NCBI GenBank assembly: GCA_002367105.1
Contig: DFCS01000051.1
Location: 165,788-229,787 of the forward strand
Direction: 5' to 3'
Source: Hungatella sp. UBA3048
GTDB taxonomy: Bacteria > Bacillota > Clostridia > Lachnospirales > Lachnospiraceae
Length of the DNA stretch: 64,000 bases
Shown one piece after another: positions 42,078-51,283 of this stretch. The position numbers were made by a program, and so were the translations under genes. The notes beneath the pieces were generated by a model that did no database searches, had not been told where the DNA came from, and was given only the letters and a program-made list of their open reading frames with translations. Within the stretch, counting starts at the first letter, position 1, and every line of letters begins with the position of its first letter.

Positions 42078-43442
42078 TTAATGATTCCATTCTCCTAAAT
42101 AAATTTTGTGTGCGTTTAATATATCTTCCACCAGCTCTTTTGCCAGTGGATAATCGCCGATTAGTGGATGTGCCATTAAGGCAGCCTGGGCAGTTTGAAC
42201 TGACTTTGTGCTAATTGCTTCTACCGTCAGATTCTCATATGCCTTTACACTCTGAATCATCGCCAGGGCTGCTGGAGAAAGTTCCCCTCTTTCCTCCACC
42301 ACGATGCCGTCCTTTGTAATCCTGCAGGTAATTTCCATGACATCACCTGCTTTAAACCCAAAGTGCCCCACCGAATCCGGAATGGATAAAACCATTTCCC
42401 TCTCTTCTCCGGTAGCCATGGTCAAAAGATAATTCATCATAACCCCTGCATAGCCTTCCGAATTGGGGATCTGCCCGTCAAAAGGCTTATGAGCCAATGC
42501 CTGCTTGGTTTCATTAACCATATAGGTAGACTCCCTGTTGTACATAAACCGCAGATAAATTTGCAGCATTTCCTCGATCTGCGTCTCCGGGTTCATCTGT
42601 GAAAGGGCTTTAAACATCTCAATATTGTTTTCCATTACAGCCCGTCCCCGTGCCTTCTGGCTGCCTTGGACATTTTGGTTTGCTTTATTCCGGTAAAAGA
42701 AATAGTAGAGATATTCATTGGGAAGATGTCCCATAGTGCGGATCACATCCGGTTCAAACATGGAAAACTCTTTTACTTTACTTAAAAATTCATCATTTTT
42801 TAATAACTCCGGCAGTAACTCTTTCCCGTTATGTAAAACACTTGTTACAAAGGACAGATGGTTCAGTCCTGCAAACTGTACCTTTAATTCACTGGCCGGA
42901 ATCCCCAATGCTTCCGCCATATTGATCTTTGTGCCGCTGGGTGCATCACAGATACCCAATACCCGGTTATAGCCGGCATCTCGAAGAGCCTGAGTTACCA
43001 GACCGGAAGGGTTAGTGAAGTTAAATATCCATGCCTTTGGTGCCAGTTCCTTTATAATCCTGCAATATTCTTTCATAACCGGAATGGTCCTGAGAGCCAT
43101 GGAAAATCCGCCGATTCCGGTAGTTTCCTGCCCCAGAACACCATGTTTCATAGCAATGTCTTCATCGATCACACGGCCTTCATCATATCCCACCCGGATG
43201 GTGGTTACTACATAATCCGCTCCGGAAACAGCTTCACGTATATCCAAAGAGGTGCTTACTGTCAGTGCCGGATTTGCTTTCTTCGCCGCGTACTTGGATA
43301 ATGCTCCCATAATCGCCAGCTTTTTTTCGTCCGTATCAAAAAGAACCAGCTCAGTAATTCCCATTAGATCCGCCTTTTGGGCCACGCCATTGGTAAAAAA
43401 CACAGTTCTTACACCTGCTCCGCCCAGAATTACTAATTTCAT
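42078..43442 (-). CDS. GH4 family 6-phospho-glycosidase
   Basis: The 454-residue protein is a GH4 NAD+- and metal-dependent glycosidase. The N-terminal nucleotide motif is KLVILGGAGVRT, metal/catalytic residues lie in GICDAPSG (Cys) and GLNHLSFV (His), and IFNFTNPSGLVTQAL is a family run. Most GH4 enzymes with this Cys act on 6-phosphorylated glycosides by an oxidation-elimination route. AGGAGG supports the ATG at 43440-43442. It overlaps the PfkB gene by 4 bp. No PTS is encoded nearby to make the phosphorylated substrate. Confidence 0.9.
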   Translation of the reverse strand: MKLVILGGAGVRTVFFTNGVAQKADLMGITELVLFDTDEKKLAIMGALSKYAAKKANPALTVSTSLDIREAVSGADYVVTTIRVGYDEGRVIDEDIAMKHGVLGQETTGIGGFSMALRTIPVMKEYCRIIKELAPKAWIFNFTNPSGLVTQALRDAGYNRVLGICDAPSGTKINMAEALGIPASELKVQFAGLNHLSFVTSVLHNGKELLPELLKNDEFLSKVKEFSMFEPDVIRTMGHLPNEYLYYFFYRNKANQNVQGSQKARGRAVMENNIEMFKALSQMNPETQIEEMLQIYLRFMYNRESTYMVNETKQALAHKPFDGQIPNSEGYAGVMMNYLLTMATGEEREMVLSIPDSVGHFGFKAGDVMEITCRITKDGIVVEERGELSPAALAMIQSVKAYENLTVEAISTKSVQTAQAALMAHPLIGDYPLAKELVEDILNAHKIYLGEWNH

Positions 43443-44350
43443 TTTAACTCCTCCTTTAATTGTTTTAGATTTGGAACTTTTTCGTATCCGCCATATCCCT
43501 GTACCGAGGAAGCACCGCAAAAGTTAGCAGCCGTCAGGCATTTTTCAGGAGATAAACCGTTTAAGAATCCATACAAGTATCCTGCATTAAATGAATCGCC
43601 GGCACCGGTGGTATCGAGAGCGATTACGCTGAATGCTTTACCATGGATAACCTCTCCATCCGTCAGCAGCCGGGATCCCCGGGCCCCCATCTTAATGGCG
43701 GCATGCGAGCAAAAACCGGTCAGTTTTTCAATCCCCGCATCTAATCCGGCCGAACGGGTGTATTCCATTAATTCCTTATCATTGATAAAGAAAACATCCA
43801 ATTTCTTTGTTATTTTGAATAAACATTCATCCCACTGACCCGTATCATCCCAGCCCACATCCATGGAAACCGTAGCTCCCGCTCTATGGGCGTCTTCAAT
43901 AAATTGCAGATATTCTTCCAGGTCTATGCGTCCCCTGTAATTAGTCAGGTGGATGTGACGTGTTTTTTTCAGCAGGTCCTTAGGGATATCCTTAGGCGTA
44001 ACTTCATTTACACAGCCGTCATATGTGATAAACCGTCTGTCTTTGTCTACATCCAGCGCGATTGAAAGGCCGGTGCTCTTTTCAGAAAGTCTGGTCTTCA
44101 TCTTTACCCCGTATTTCCGCATTTCCTGTAAGATAAATTCGCCAAATAAATCATTATGTACCGCACCATAGATCATGGTCTTCATTCCCAGCTTGCTGAG
44201 CCCGATGGCTGTAATGGCCACACCGCCGCCACACTGCACATACATATTGTCTACCCGTATTTCTTCTCCCGGGCCGGGCAGCGAATCGTATGGCGATACA
44301 ATCAGATCAATATTAGGCGTACCTGCTATGAGGACATCTATTTCTTTCAT
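43439..44350 (-). CDS. PfkB-family carbohydrate kinase
   Basis: The 303-residue protein has the PfkB pattern: IDVLIAGTPNIDLIV at the start, QCGGGVAITAIGLSKLGMKT as the substrate di-glycine motif, and ALDTTGAGDSFNAGYLYGFL with the catalytic Asp near the C-terminus. It phosphorylates a sugar or nucleoside. It is the first structural gene of the operon, and its ATG has GGGAG 10 nt upstream; its stop overlaps the GH4 start. It may phosphorylate the free sugar left by GH4 cleavage. Confidence 0.93.
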   Translation of the reverse strand: MKEIDVLIAGTPNIDLIVSPYDSLPGPGEEIRVDNMYVQCGGGVAITAIGLSKLGMKTMIYGAVHNDLFGEFILQEMRKYGVKMKTRLSEKSTGLSIALDVDKDRRFITYDGCVNEVTPKDIPKDLLKKTRHIHLTNYRGRIDLEEYLQFIEDAHRAGATVSMDVGWDDTGQWDECLFKITKKLDVFFINDKELMEYTRSAGLDAGIEKLTGFCSHAAIKMGARGSRLLTDGEVIHGKAFSVIALDTTGAGDSFNAGYLYGFLNGLSPEKCLTAANFCGASSVQGYGGYEKVPNLKQLKEELK

Positions 44351-44379
44351 GGTTTTTTGCTCCCTTGTAACAGTATATT

Positions 44380-44409
44380 TTTATATGTAAAGCTTTACAC
44401 ATCAGGCAA
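44380..44409 (-). promoter_or_regulatory. Promoter of the PfkB-GH4 operon
   Basis: Minus-strand TTGCCT (44404-44409) and TATAAA (44380-44385) are separated by 18 bp. The spacer contains the perfect palindrome at 44386-44399, so a bound repressor would exclude RNA polymerase. Confidence 0.55.
44386..44399. promoter_or_regulatory. Operator TGTAAAGCTTTACA
   Basis: A perfect 14-bp palindrome lies between the -35 and -10 elements of the PfkB-GH4 operon, right after the LacI gene. Two related sites lie in front of that LacI gene (45494-45521), which points to its protein as the ligand. Confidence 0.75.
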
Positions 44410-44421
44410 AAATTTCTCCTT

Positions 44422-45441
44422 TCAAGGAAAAATTTTTATACAGCTATCCCTCTCAATGATCTTATGAGGTAGTATCAGGTTTGAATATTGCCGTTCATCC
44501 CTTTCAATTAAGTCAATTAGCGTGCTCACCGAAAAATATCCGATTTCTTCTATGGGCTGATGAACCGTAGAGATAGCCGGACGCATACTGGCTGAAATTA
44601 CACTGTTATCAAAACCCAGTATAGAAAAATCCTCCGGAACACGGTATCCGAAATCAAACGCACAGTTCATAACACCTACTGCCACATCATCGCTTCCCGC
44701 AAATATGGCGGTAGGCAAATCATCCTTACAGGTCTTTATCAGGTTTTTCATCATCTTATAACCATGCTCTATCTTTAAACCGGAAAGCCAGACATATTGT
44801 TCCTTCATGGGACAGCCTTTGTCAGCCAATGAATCTCTTACCCCTTCATAGCGCTGGCGGCCTACCGTGAAATCGTGTAGTTCTGCACCGATATAAGCTA
44901 TTTTTCTGTGTCCCAGCCTGTGCAGATAAGAAACGGCATCATACGCTGCCTTATAATCATCAATGTTAACACTAGCACATGAAACCCCATGGATATGGCA
45001 GCTGCAGGCAATCATGGGTATATCGGACATGGCGGCCAACTGTCCCAGCAATTCCTCATCCGTCTGTTCATTGGTCAGAATAATACCGTCTACGCACATG
45101 CGTTTAAATACGCTTAAGTATTTTTTTTCTTTTTCTAAATCCTCTTCAATATTACAAATCATAATGCTATAGCCTTTTTCGGAGGCACAGTTTTCAATGC
45201 TTTTTAATATTTTTGAAAAAAAGCTGGTACCAATATCGGAAACCACAACGCCGATGATGTTGGTTTTTTGCTTCAACAAACTTTGGGCCAGATAATTAGG
45301 CTCATAGTTTAACCGTTTTGCGGCCTCCACCACTTTCTTATAGGCACTTTCACTTACATAGCCCTCATTATTTAACGCTCTTGAGACGGTTGCTATGGAT
45401 ACTCCCGCCTCTTTTGCAACTTCTTTGATACCAATGCTCAT
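44422..45441 (-). CDS. LacI/GalR-family transcriptional regulator
   Basis: The 339-residue protein has an N-terminal LacI helix-turn-helix (GIKEVAKEAGVSIATVSRAL) and hinge (YEPNYLAQSLL), then the binding domain (NIIGVVVSDIGTSFFSKIL; TAIFAGSDDVAVGVMN; ILGFDNSVISASMRPAISTV). It is placed just ahead of the PfkB-GH4-AfuABC-like operon, on the same strand. A 14-bp palindrome between them and two variants ahead of this gene suggest control of both the operon and itself. The inducer is probably a sugar or sugar phosphate. Confidence 0.94.
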   Translation of the reverse strand: MSIGIKEVAKEAGVSIATVSRALNNEGYVSESAYKKVVEAAKRLNYEPNYLAQSLLKQKTNIIGVVVSDIGTSFFSKILKSIENCASEKGYSIMICNIEEDLEKEKKYLSVFKRMCVDGIILTNEQTDEELLGQLAAMSDIPMIACSCHIHGVSCASVNIDDYKAAYDAVSYLHRLGHRKIAYIGAELHDFTVGRQRYEGVRDSLADKGCPMKEQYVWLSGLKIEHGYKMMKNLIKTCKDDLPTAIFAGSDDVAVGVMNCAFDFGYRVPEDFSILGFDNSVISASMRPAISTVHQPIEEIGYFSVSTLIDLIERDERQYSNLILPHKIIERDSCIKIFP

Positions 45442-45489
45442 TCCTTTATACCTCTGCCTTTCCCCCGAAATGAAAGCGAGGGGGGTATT

Positions 45490-45525
45490 TTGTATGTAAA
45501 AGTTTATATGGAAACCTTTACATAC
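45490..45525. promoter_or_regulatory. Tandem autoregulatory operators
   Basis: Two 14-bp sites, TGTAAAAGTTTATA (45494-45507) and TGGAAACCTTTACA (45508-45521), sit head to tail and each resemble TGTAAAGCTTTACA. The outer TGTATGTAAA and TTTACATACA are a perfect 10-bp inverted repeat, so the pair forms one larger dyad. Confidence 0.65.
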
Positions 45526-45588
45526 ACTTTATTAAAAAATGCCAAGTAAATTAGCACAATTGAATTGTATCATTCTCATATTTTTTTG

Positions 45589-45793
45589 TCAATAATTATT
45601 TTCTTTTCGTATCATAAAAAGTTCTGCCTGACAGTTTTTACTTGCTGATTCACTGTACATAAAAGGACCGGTCCAACGGCCGCGCTCATAACCGAAAAGA
45701 ATCGGAGCGGTAACAACAGCTGCTGTGTTCCCGTTTCCGATTCTATCTTCCCATATCTCTTTAAAAAATTTCAGTGCCGGACAAGCACTTCCT
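45589..45793 (-). pseudogene. Unidentified C-terminal gene fragment
   Basis: A minus-strand frame after the GH36 gene reads ACPALKFFKEIWEDRIGNGN, then TAAVVTAPILFGYERG and SKNCQAELFMIRKENNY to a stop at 45589. It is protein-like but has no start of its own and opens inside the end of the GH36 gene in another frame. It looks like the tail of a truncated gene of unknown family. Confidence 0.4.
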
Positions 45794-47983
45794 TTACCGT
45801 GCCAGCAAGGTAAACACCCTGGCTTCATTGTCCGCCTTGATTACCGGCATAGGCAGTCCCGCATACATCAGTGCTGCCCCGGAAAGCTTTATTCCAAGCT
45901 CCTGAACTTCATACACTGTCTGCTCTTCAAGCCCCCGCAGCTTTAAGTAAATGATTCCCTTATTCGCTCCGGAAACTCTCTGCACATATCCTACGACCGC
46001 CTCTTTCTTATCTTGGGAGACCGACATAAACGCCCCATACTCCCGCTCTCTTTCCGGATTGGTCAGCCGGTAATAGTCTCCATGGGCGGATACAAGTCCG
46101 TGTTCCTGATAGTATTTTACCTGCCTGCGGACCGATTCCTGTTCTTCCTCTGATATTTCATTTAAATCCAGCTCATACCCAAAGGTCCCGAAATAGGCAA
46201 GCGCCGCTCGTGTGTCAATGGAAACCGTTCTTCCCGTCTGCTGATTGGGGCACTCTGAAACATGGGAGCCCATGGCAAAAGGCGGATAGATCATGGAAGT
46301 CCCGTACTGAATATGAATCCTTTCTACCGCATCCGTATCATCGGAGCACCAGATCTGGGGCATGTAGTAAAGAACTCCCATATCAAACCTTCCTCCGCCT
46401 CCGCTGCAGCCTTCAAACCGCACGTTTGGAAACGCCTTTGTCATCTTGTCCATCAGCTTATAAAGGCCCAGCACATACCTGTGGCAAACCTCTCCCTGCC
46501 TATGGGCCGGAAGAGCCCCGGAGAAGCGGTCCGTCATGCTCCGGTTCATATCCCACTTGATGTAATCAATCTGAGCATCCTTAAATTCCTCATAAAGCTG
46601 ATGAAAGATAGCCTCCACCACTTCATCCCTGCTGAAATCCAGGATCAGCTGATATCTCTGCCGGGTTGGCTTTCTTCCCGGAATCCGGATACACCAGTCC
46701 GGATGCTCCTCATAAAGCCTGGAATCCTCATTGACCATTTCCGGTTCGATCCAAATGCCGAACTTTAGCCCCATATTATGAATTCTTGCAGAGAATCCAG
46801 GTATTCCGCTTGGCAGCTTACTTAAGTTGCACTGCCAGTCCCCAAGGCCCCTGTATTCATCGGTCCTTCTTCCAAACCAGCCGTCATCCATGACAAACAT
46901 CTCAACACCCAGTTCTTTTGCCTTTCCGGCAATGTTCACCAGCATTTCTTCGTCAAAATCAATCATGGTCGCCTCCCAGTTGTTGATGAGAACCGGACAC
47001 CTCTCATTGACAAACTGGCTGGGAATCAAATGATGCTTCACCGCCCGGTGGAAATTGTGGCTCATTTTGGACAGGCCCTGAGAACTATAGGTCATGACTG
47101 CTTCCGGTGTTTCAAATACACTTCCTTTTGAAAGCTCCCAGTAAAAAGTTTCCGGGTTTATGCCTGCCACCAGTCTGGTCTGTTTAAAATCGTTGACCTC
47201 TGCCGTGATTGCAAAGTTTCCGCTGTAAACCAGGGCAACTCCATAGCAATCTCCCCCATCCTCTGTTGCCTCAGGGCTGCAGAGAATGGCCGAAGGGTTC
47301 TGATAATGGCTGGAAATGCCTCTGGCGCTGTCCACCGTGATCTTCCCGTGTCTCACGGAAGTTCTCTCCGCACACCGCTCATGCCCCCAGCTTCCGTAGA
47401 AGCTAATCATATCCATCTGATCCGTAGGGAAAGAAATGCAGGTGGAATGAGCTGCATTGACGAACACGGTCTTATCTCCCGCATTATGAATCCTGGCGCA
47501 TCTGGTAATGATGTCATACTCTTCCAGAATGCCGTAAACAAGAGTCACCTCCGCCCGGGTATAAGGGTCCCTCATCAGAACCTCCAGAGTCTGCCATGTA
47601 CCGCCGTTATCCCGCAAGGACGGCATTTCATGTAAGCGGTATTTTCCATCTGTTACCTTATGTGAGACATACCTTAAATCAACGCAGTTGGAGCCATCCC
47701 CGTTGATCACGCTGACTGCAGAAACCCGGAAGTCTGAAACTCCAAACCCCGGATATTCCTGCTCCAGTACATCCAGGCAGATGGTCCTGTCCTTTTCCGA
47801 CTCATAGGGATTGGCTTCAAACCCATGGCGGATTCTCACCGGAAGGTAATCCGCTGCATCGGATATCTTTTTTCCATAGTACAGATGCTCTAAAAATCCA
47901 TACTCCGCCACCCGGAACTGGTAGCTTGTATTCTTCGTATTTAATAAGAATACCTTTTTATCCTCAATATATTGTACACTCAT
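45794..47983 (-). CDS. GH36 alpha-galactosidase
   Basis: The 729-residue enzyme matches cytoplasmic GH36. IDYIKWDMNRSMTD carries the nucleophile Asp478 and WCSDDTDAVER the acid/base Asp548; both numbers equal those of the characterised AgaSK enzyme. The N-terminal beta domain and MFVMDDGWFGRRTDEYRGLG are typical. No signal peptide, so it splits imported raffinose-type or melibiose sugars. I chose the ATG at 47981-47983 with GAGG 6 nt upstream. It is the last gene of the alpha-galactoside operon. Confidence 0.96.
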   Translation of the reverse strand: MSVQYIEDKKVFLLNTKNTSYQFRVAEYGFLEHLYYGKKISDAADYLPVRIRHGFEANPYESEKDRTICLDVLEQEYPGFGVSDFRVSAVSVINGDGSNCVDLRYVSHKVTDGKYRLHEMPSLRDNGGTWQTLEVLMRDPYTRAEVTLVYGILEEYDIITRCARIHNAGDKTVFVNAAHSTCISFPTDQMDMISFYGSWGHERCAERTSVRHGKITVDSARGISSHYQNPSAILCSPEATEDGGDCYGVALVYSGNFAITAEVNDFKQTRLVAGINPETFYWELSKGSVFETPEAVMTYSSQGLSKMSHNFHRAVKHHLIPSQFVNERCPVLINNWEATMIDFDEEMLVNIAGKAKELGVEMFVMDDGWFGRRTDEYRGLGDWQCNLSKLPSGIPGFSARIHNMGLKFGIWIEPEMVNEDSRLYEEHPDWCIRIPGRKPTRQRYQLILDFSRDEVVEAIFHQLYEEFKDAQIDYIKWDMNRSMTDRFSGALPAHRQGEVCHRYVLGLYKLMDKMTKAFPNVRFEGCSGGGGRFDMGVLYYMPQIWCSDDTDAVERIHIQYGTSMIYPPFAMGSHVSECPNQQTGRTVSIDTRAALAYFGTFGYELDLNEISEEEQESVRRQVKYYQEHGLVSAHGDYYRLTNPEREREYGAFMSVSQDKKEAVVGYVQRVSGANKGIIYLKLRGLEEQTVYEVQELGIKLSGAALMYAGLPMPVIKADNEARVFTLLAR

Positions 47984-48077
47984 AACGAACCTCAATCTTT
48001 CAATAATTTTAGAAAAAAGCGGAAGTCTCATCCGATTCCCGCTTTTCTTATCTGAACCCTATTTAGTTAATATCCAA

Positions 48078-48899
48078 TTACTTGATCGCACTGTCCACCA
48101 TACCCTGGATAAAGTACTTCTGTAAGAACAGGAATACCGCAACCATGGGTAGGATTCCAATAAAGGCCGCCGCCGCCGCTCCATTGACATTGGCCGAGTC
48201 TGCGGAAAAGAAGCCTGCAATGGCCAGTGTAATGGTCTTGATCCTGGGGGACTGGAGTAAGTATAAGGCAAACTGGTAATTATTCCAGCAGTTCACACCG
48301 GTGATGATGATAACAGAAGCTGTTACCGGCTTTAGCTGAGGCATAATGATCTTAAAAAATGTCTGGAACGGTCCGCAGCCGTCAATTGCCGCTGCTTCCT
48401 CAAGGGCAACCGGTATGCTGGTTATGAAGCTCGAAAATAAAAAGATGCTGGTGGGAAGCTGGAAGGTAATCAAAGTTACGATCATGCCCCAGTAGGAATT
48501 GATTCCCTGAATTTTAGCCATAAAGGAATATAAGGGAACCAGAATACTTAAGGGGGGAATCATCATGACACCCATAATGAACCCTTTTACCAGGTTGTTA
48601 AGCCTGCTCTTATTTCTCGCAATAGGATAAGCCGCCATAGCTCCGATGACCACAATAAATAGAATTGACATACCGCTTATGATCACAGTATTTTTAAGGG
48701 CCAGAAGCATTCCTCCCCGCTCCAGTGCGGTGTATATATTTTTTAAGTAAAGGTATCCCGGAAAGGCCCACCTGGAGGAATGATCATAAGGGGATTTGAA
48801 CGCAATGGCAACCACCATATAAATGGGAACAAAGTGGACTGCAATGATGATGAGAGCCAGTACATATTTCCAGGCATTGGAAATCCTTGATTCTTTCAT
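48078..48899 (-). CDS. Carbohydrate ABC transporter permease (MalG type)
   Basis: The 273-residue permease has six helices and the EAA loop VALEEAAAIDGCGPFQTFFK. Its ATG shares one base with the stop of the preceding permease, so the pair is tightly coupled. The C-terminus YFIQGMVDSAIK is typical of MalG-type proteins. With 48899-49771 it forms the pore for alpha-galactosides. Confidence 0.94.
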   Translation of the reverse strand: MKESRISNAWKYVLALIIIAVHFVPIYMVVAIAFKSPYDHSSRWAFPGYLYLKNIYTALERGGMLLALKNTVIISGMSILFIVVIGAMAAYPIARNKSRLNNLVKGFIMGVMMIPPLSILVPLYSFMAKIQGINSYWGMIVTLITFQLPTSIFLFSSFITSIPVALEEAAAIDGCGPFQTFFKIIMPQLKPVTASVIIITGVNCWNNYQFALYLLQSPRIKTITLAIAGFFSADSANVNGAAAAAFIGILPMVAVFLFLQKYFIQGMVDSAIK

Positions 48900-49771
48900 T
48901 ATACATCCACCTCCTTTTTGTCAAAATACCCCATGACCACATTGCTGATGATCATAATCAGCAGGAATGAGAAGATTCCGATTGCAGAAGCATATCCTGC
49001 GGACTGAGCCGAAAAATACTGGTTTGTAACCAGAGTGGACAGGGAATGGGTGCTAAATCCCGGTCCGCCGCTTGTAAGCGCCATAACCAGATCAAAAAGC
49101 TTTAATCCTCCGATCAGGTTTAAAATGGTAGAGGAGGAAATGGCCGGCATCAGCAGCGGAATAGTTATATGTTTAAACCGCTCCCAGAAGGTGGCTCCGT
49201 CAATCATGGCTGCTTCATAATACATGGCCGGCACATTCTGGAGCCCTGCCAGATAGATGACCATGGCAACGCCTACAAACTGAAGAGAGTTTACCAAAAC
49301 AATGATCCGGATGGCGGTCCCTGAATGGACCAGTAAATCCACCGGCTCCATGTGGAGGGCGATCAAAATATCATTGACCGCGCCTCCGTCATACTGAAAG
49401 AAGAAATACATGATGTAACCCATAATCAGCGGAGCAATCATAACCGGCATGTAGATAATCGTTCTGACAATGGAACGTCCCTTAAACTTTGTATTTAAAA
49501 ATAACGCATAGCCTAGGCCTAAGATGTTCTGGATCACGGTACTCATAACACCGTAAATAAGGGTATTGACCAGTGCTGTCTTTACATTTGCATCCTGAAA
49601 CAATCTGGTGTAATTCTTAATTCCAACAAATTTCATCGTCTGGGAATACCCATTCCAGTTGGTAAAGGACAGCCGGATACCCTGGATAAACGGATATATT
49701 ACAAAAACAAGAAACAATATCACTGCCGGAATATAAAACAGATTGATTACTGACTTTTTTTGAATCTTCAT
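48899..49771 (-). CDS. Carbohydrate ABC transporter permease (MalF/UgpA type)
   Basis: The 290-residue permease opens with FYIPAVILFLVFVIYPFIQG and contains the EAA loop AMYYEAAMIDGATFWERFKH. It is translated after the binding protein with only 2 bp between the genes, and AGGAG precedes the ATG. Confidence 0.94.
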   Translation of the reverse strand: MKIQKKSVINLFYIPAVILFLVFVIYPFIQGIRLSFTNWNGYSQTMKFVGIKNYTRLFQDANVKTALVNTLIYGVMSTVIQNILGLGYALFLNTKFKGRSIVRTIIYMPVMIAPLIMGYIMYFFFQYDGGAVNDILIALHMEPVDLLVHSGTAIRIIVLVNSLQFVGVAMVIYLAGLQNVPAMYYEAAMIDGATFWERFKHITIPLLMPAISSSTILNLIGGLKLFDLVMALTSGGPGFSTHSLSTLVTNQYFSAQSAGYASAIGIFSFLLIMIISNVVMGYFDKKEVDV

Positions 49772-49773
49772 GT

Positions 49774-51096
49774 TTACTCCTGTGCTTTCTTTTCCTCATA
49801 GCTTGTCTTCATCTGGTCCACTGCAACAGTAAGGGAATCTGCCTGTCCTGAAACTATGGCTGCTCCTGTTACGCAGAGGTCGTTCCACATACCGCTTGGC
49901 AGATATTTTCTGTCAAAATACGGAATATTTAAAATGGAACTGTCATTTGCATAATTATCATAGTAAGGAGCCAGTCTTCCCGTATCACTTACCACATTGT
50001 CAAGTCCGGAAGGCATACCGCATTTGGTCGCAAGGTAAGAGCTGATGTCTTCGCGGGCAAGGAATTCCATAAACTGTTTTACTTCCTCCGGATGCTTTGT
50101 GGTCTTTGACATCCCCACTGCAAAGTGCTCCCCTGTCATCAGAGACTGCTTTAACCCTTCTTCTCTTGCCGGAAGAGGCATAAAGCCCATTTTTGTATCC
50201 TGATTCTGAACGTAGGTTTCTGTGATTCCGCTGGCTGCGGTAAACATGAAAGCTGCCTTATCGGCTGCAAGAGCCTTAATACCGGTCATGAAATCTGCTG
50301 TAACTGCATCTGTATTGAAATATCCCTTCTGTCTCCAGGAATCAATCTGATTTACAACCGTATTCCATTTGCTCCAATCAAAGCTGCCGTCTAAAAGAGC
50401 TGCCTGATTGGCCTCATCTTCGTTTGTAATAAGGGTAGGAGCCACGAAATCCATCATATTTCCCATGGTGTAACTGTCTTTCCCGCCAAGCTGGATGGGG
50501 GTCAGCCCTGCTGCCTTGATCTTCTCGCAGGCTGCCTCAAAATCAGCCCAGGTTTTAATGTCATCTACAATCACACCGGCTTCTTCCAGCACATTTTCAT
50601 TGTAGATCATTCCTGTTAAATCCATATCAATTGGAAGGGTGTATAAGTTTCCTTCCCCGTCTGTGATCTGTTCCTTAATGCTTGGTGATATATGAGAAGC
50701 AAACTCAAAATCATTTAATGGAGATAAATATTCCGCATATCTTGCAACTGCCCAGCCATGGGTTGTCCATGCATCCGGAAGCTGATTGGAAGCCATTCTG
50801 GTTTTCATGATATCGGAAAAATTGCTGCCTGGCATGACTGCTTCCACACCGATTCCGGTTTCTTCTGTAAACTGTCTGCAGACATCCTGAATGGCATCGC
50901 TGACTGACTCGCCGTTTAAATTATATAAAAATTCAATTGTAACACCTGTAGAGGCTGCCGCATCTTTCTTGGTCTCTGTCTCTTTTACCGTTTCTGTCGC
51001 TGTGGTAGTCTCCAGAAGTTCCTGGGGTGCCTTGGAACAGCCTATTACGCTAATCGCAATGATACCTGCCAGTGAGGCAAGTGCTAACTTCTTCAT
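49774..51096 (-). CDS. Sugar ABC transporter substrate-binding lipoprotein
   Basis: The 440-residue protein has lipobox ISVIGC, a Thr/Glu-rich linker, and a family 1 sugar-binding fold (IEFLYNLNGESVSDAIQDVC, TADEAAFMF-like AADKAAFMFTAASG, EEVKQFMEFLAREDISSYL). It heads the leftward operon with two permeases and GH36, so raffinose-family alpha-galactosides are the likely ligand. AAGGGAG precedes the ATG. The kinase gene diverges 187 bp away. Confidence 0.94.
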   Translation of the reverse strand: MKKLALASLAGIIAISVIGCSKAPQELLETTTATETVKETETKKDAAASTGVTIEFLYNLNGESVSDAIQDVCRQFTEETGIGVEAVMPGSNFSDIMKTRMASNQLPDAWTTHGWAVARYAEYLSPLNDFEFASHISPSIKEQITDGEGNLYTLPIDMDLTGMIYNENVLEEAGVIVDDIKTWADFEAACEKIKAAGLTPIQLGGKDSYTMGNMMDFVAPTLITNEDEANQAALLDGSFDWSKWNTVVNQIDSWRQKGYFNTDAVTADFMTGIKALAADKAAFMFTAASGITETYVQNQDTKMGFMPLPAREEGLKQSLMTGEHFAVGMSKTTKHPEEVKQFMEFLAREDISSYLATKCGMPSGLDNVVSDTGRLAPYYDNYANDSSILNIPYFDRKYLPSGMWNDLCVTGAAIVSGQADSLTVAVDQMKTSYEEKKAQE

Positions 51097-51283
51097 AATA
51101 ATTCTCCCTTACATTTATATTAGTTTTTAGCCGGCTATTTTGTATCTTTAGTCTATCACAGTCCTCTGGGTTCCGTAAGATACCCAAATCTACACTTTCA
51201 GGCTCTTTTCTATCATTTTCCTTCCTGGGGATTGAAAAATGTATATAATATGTATACAATATAGGCCCAGGAGGTGACCCCAT

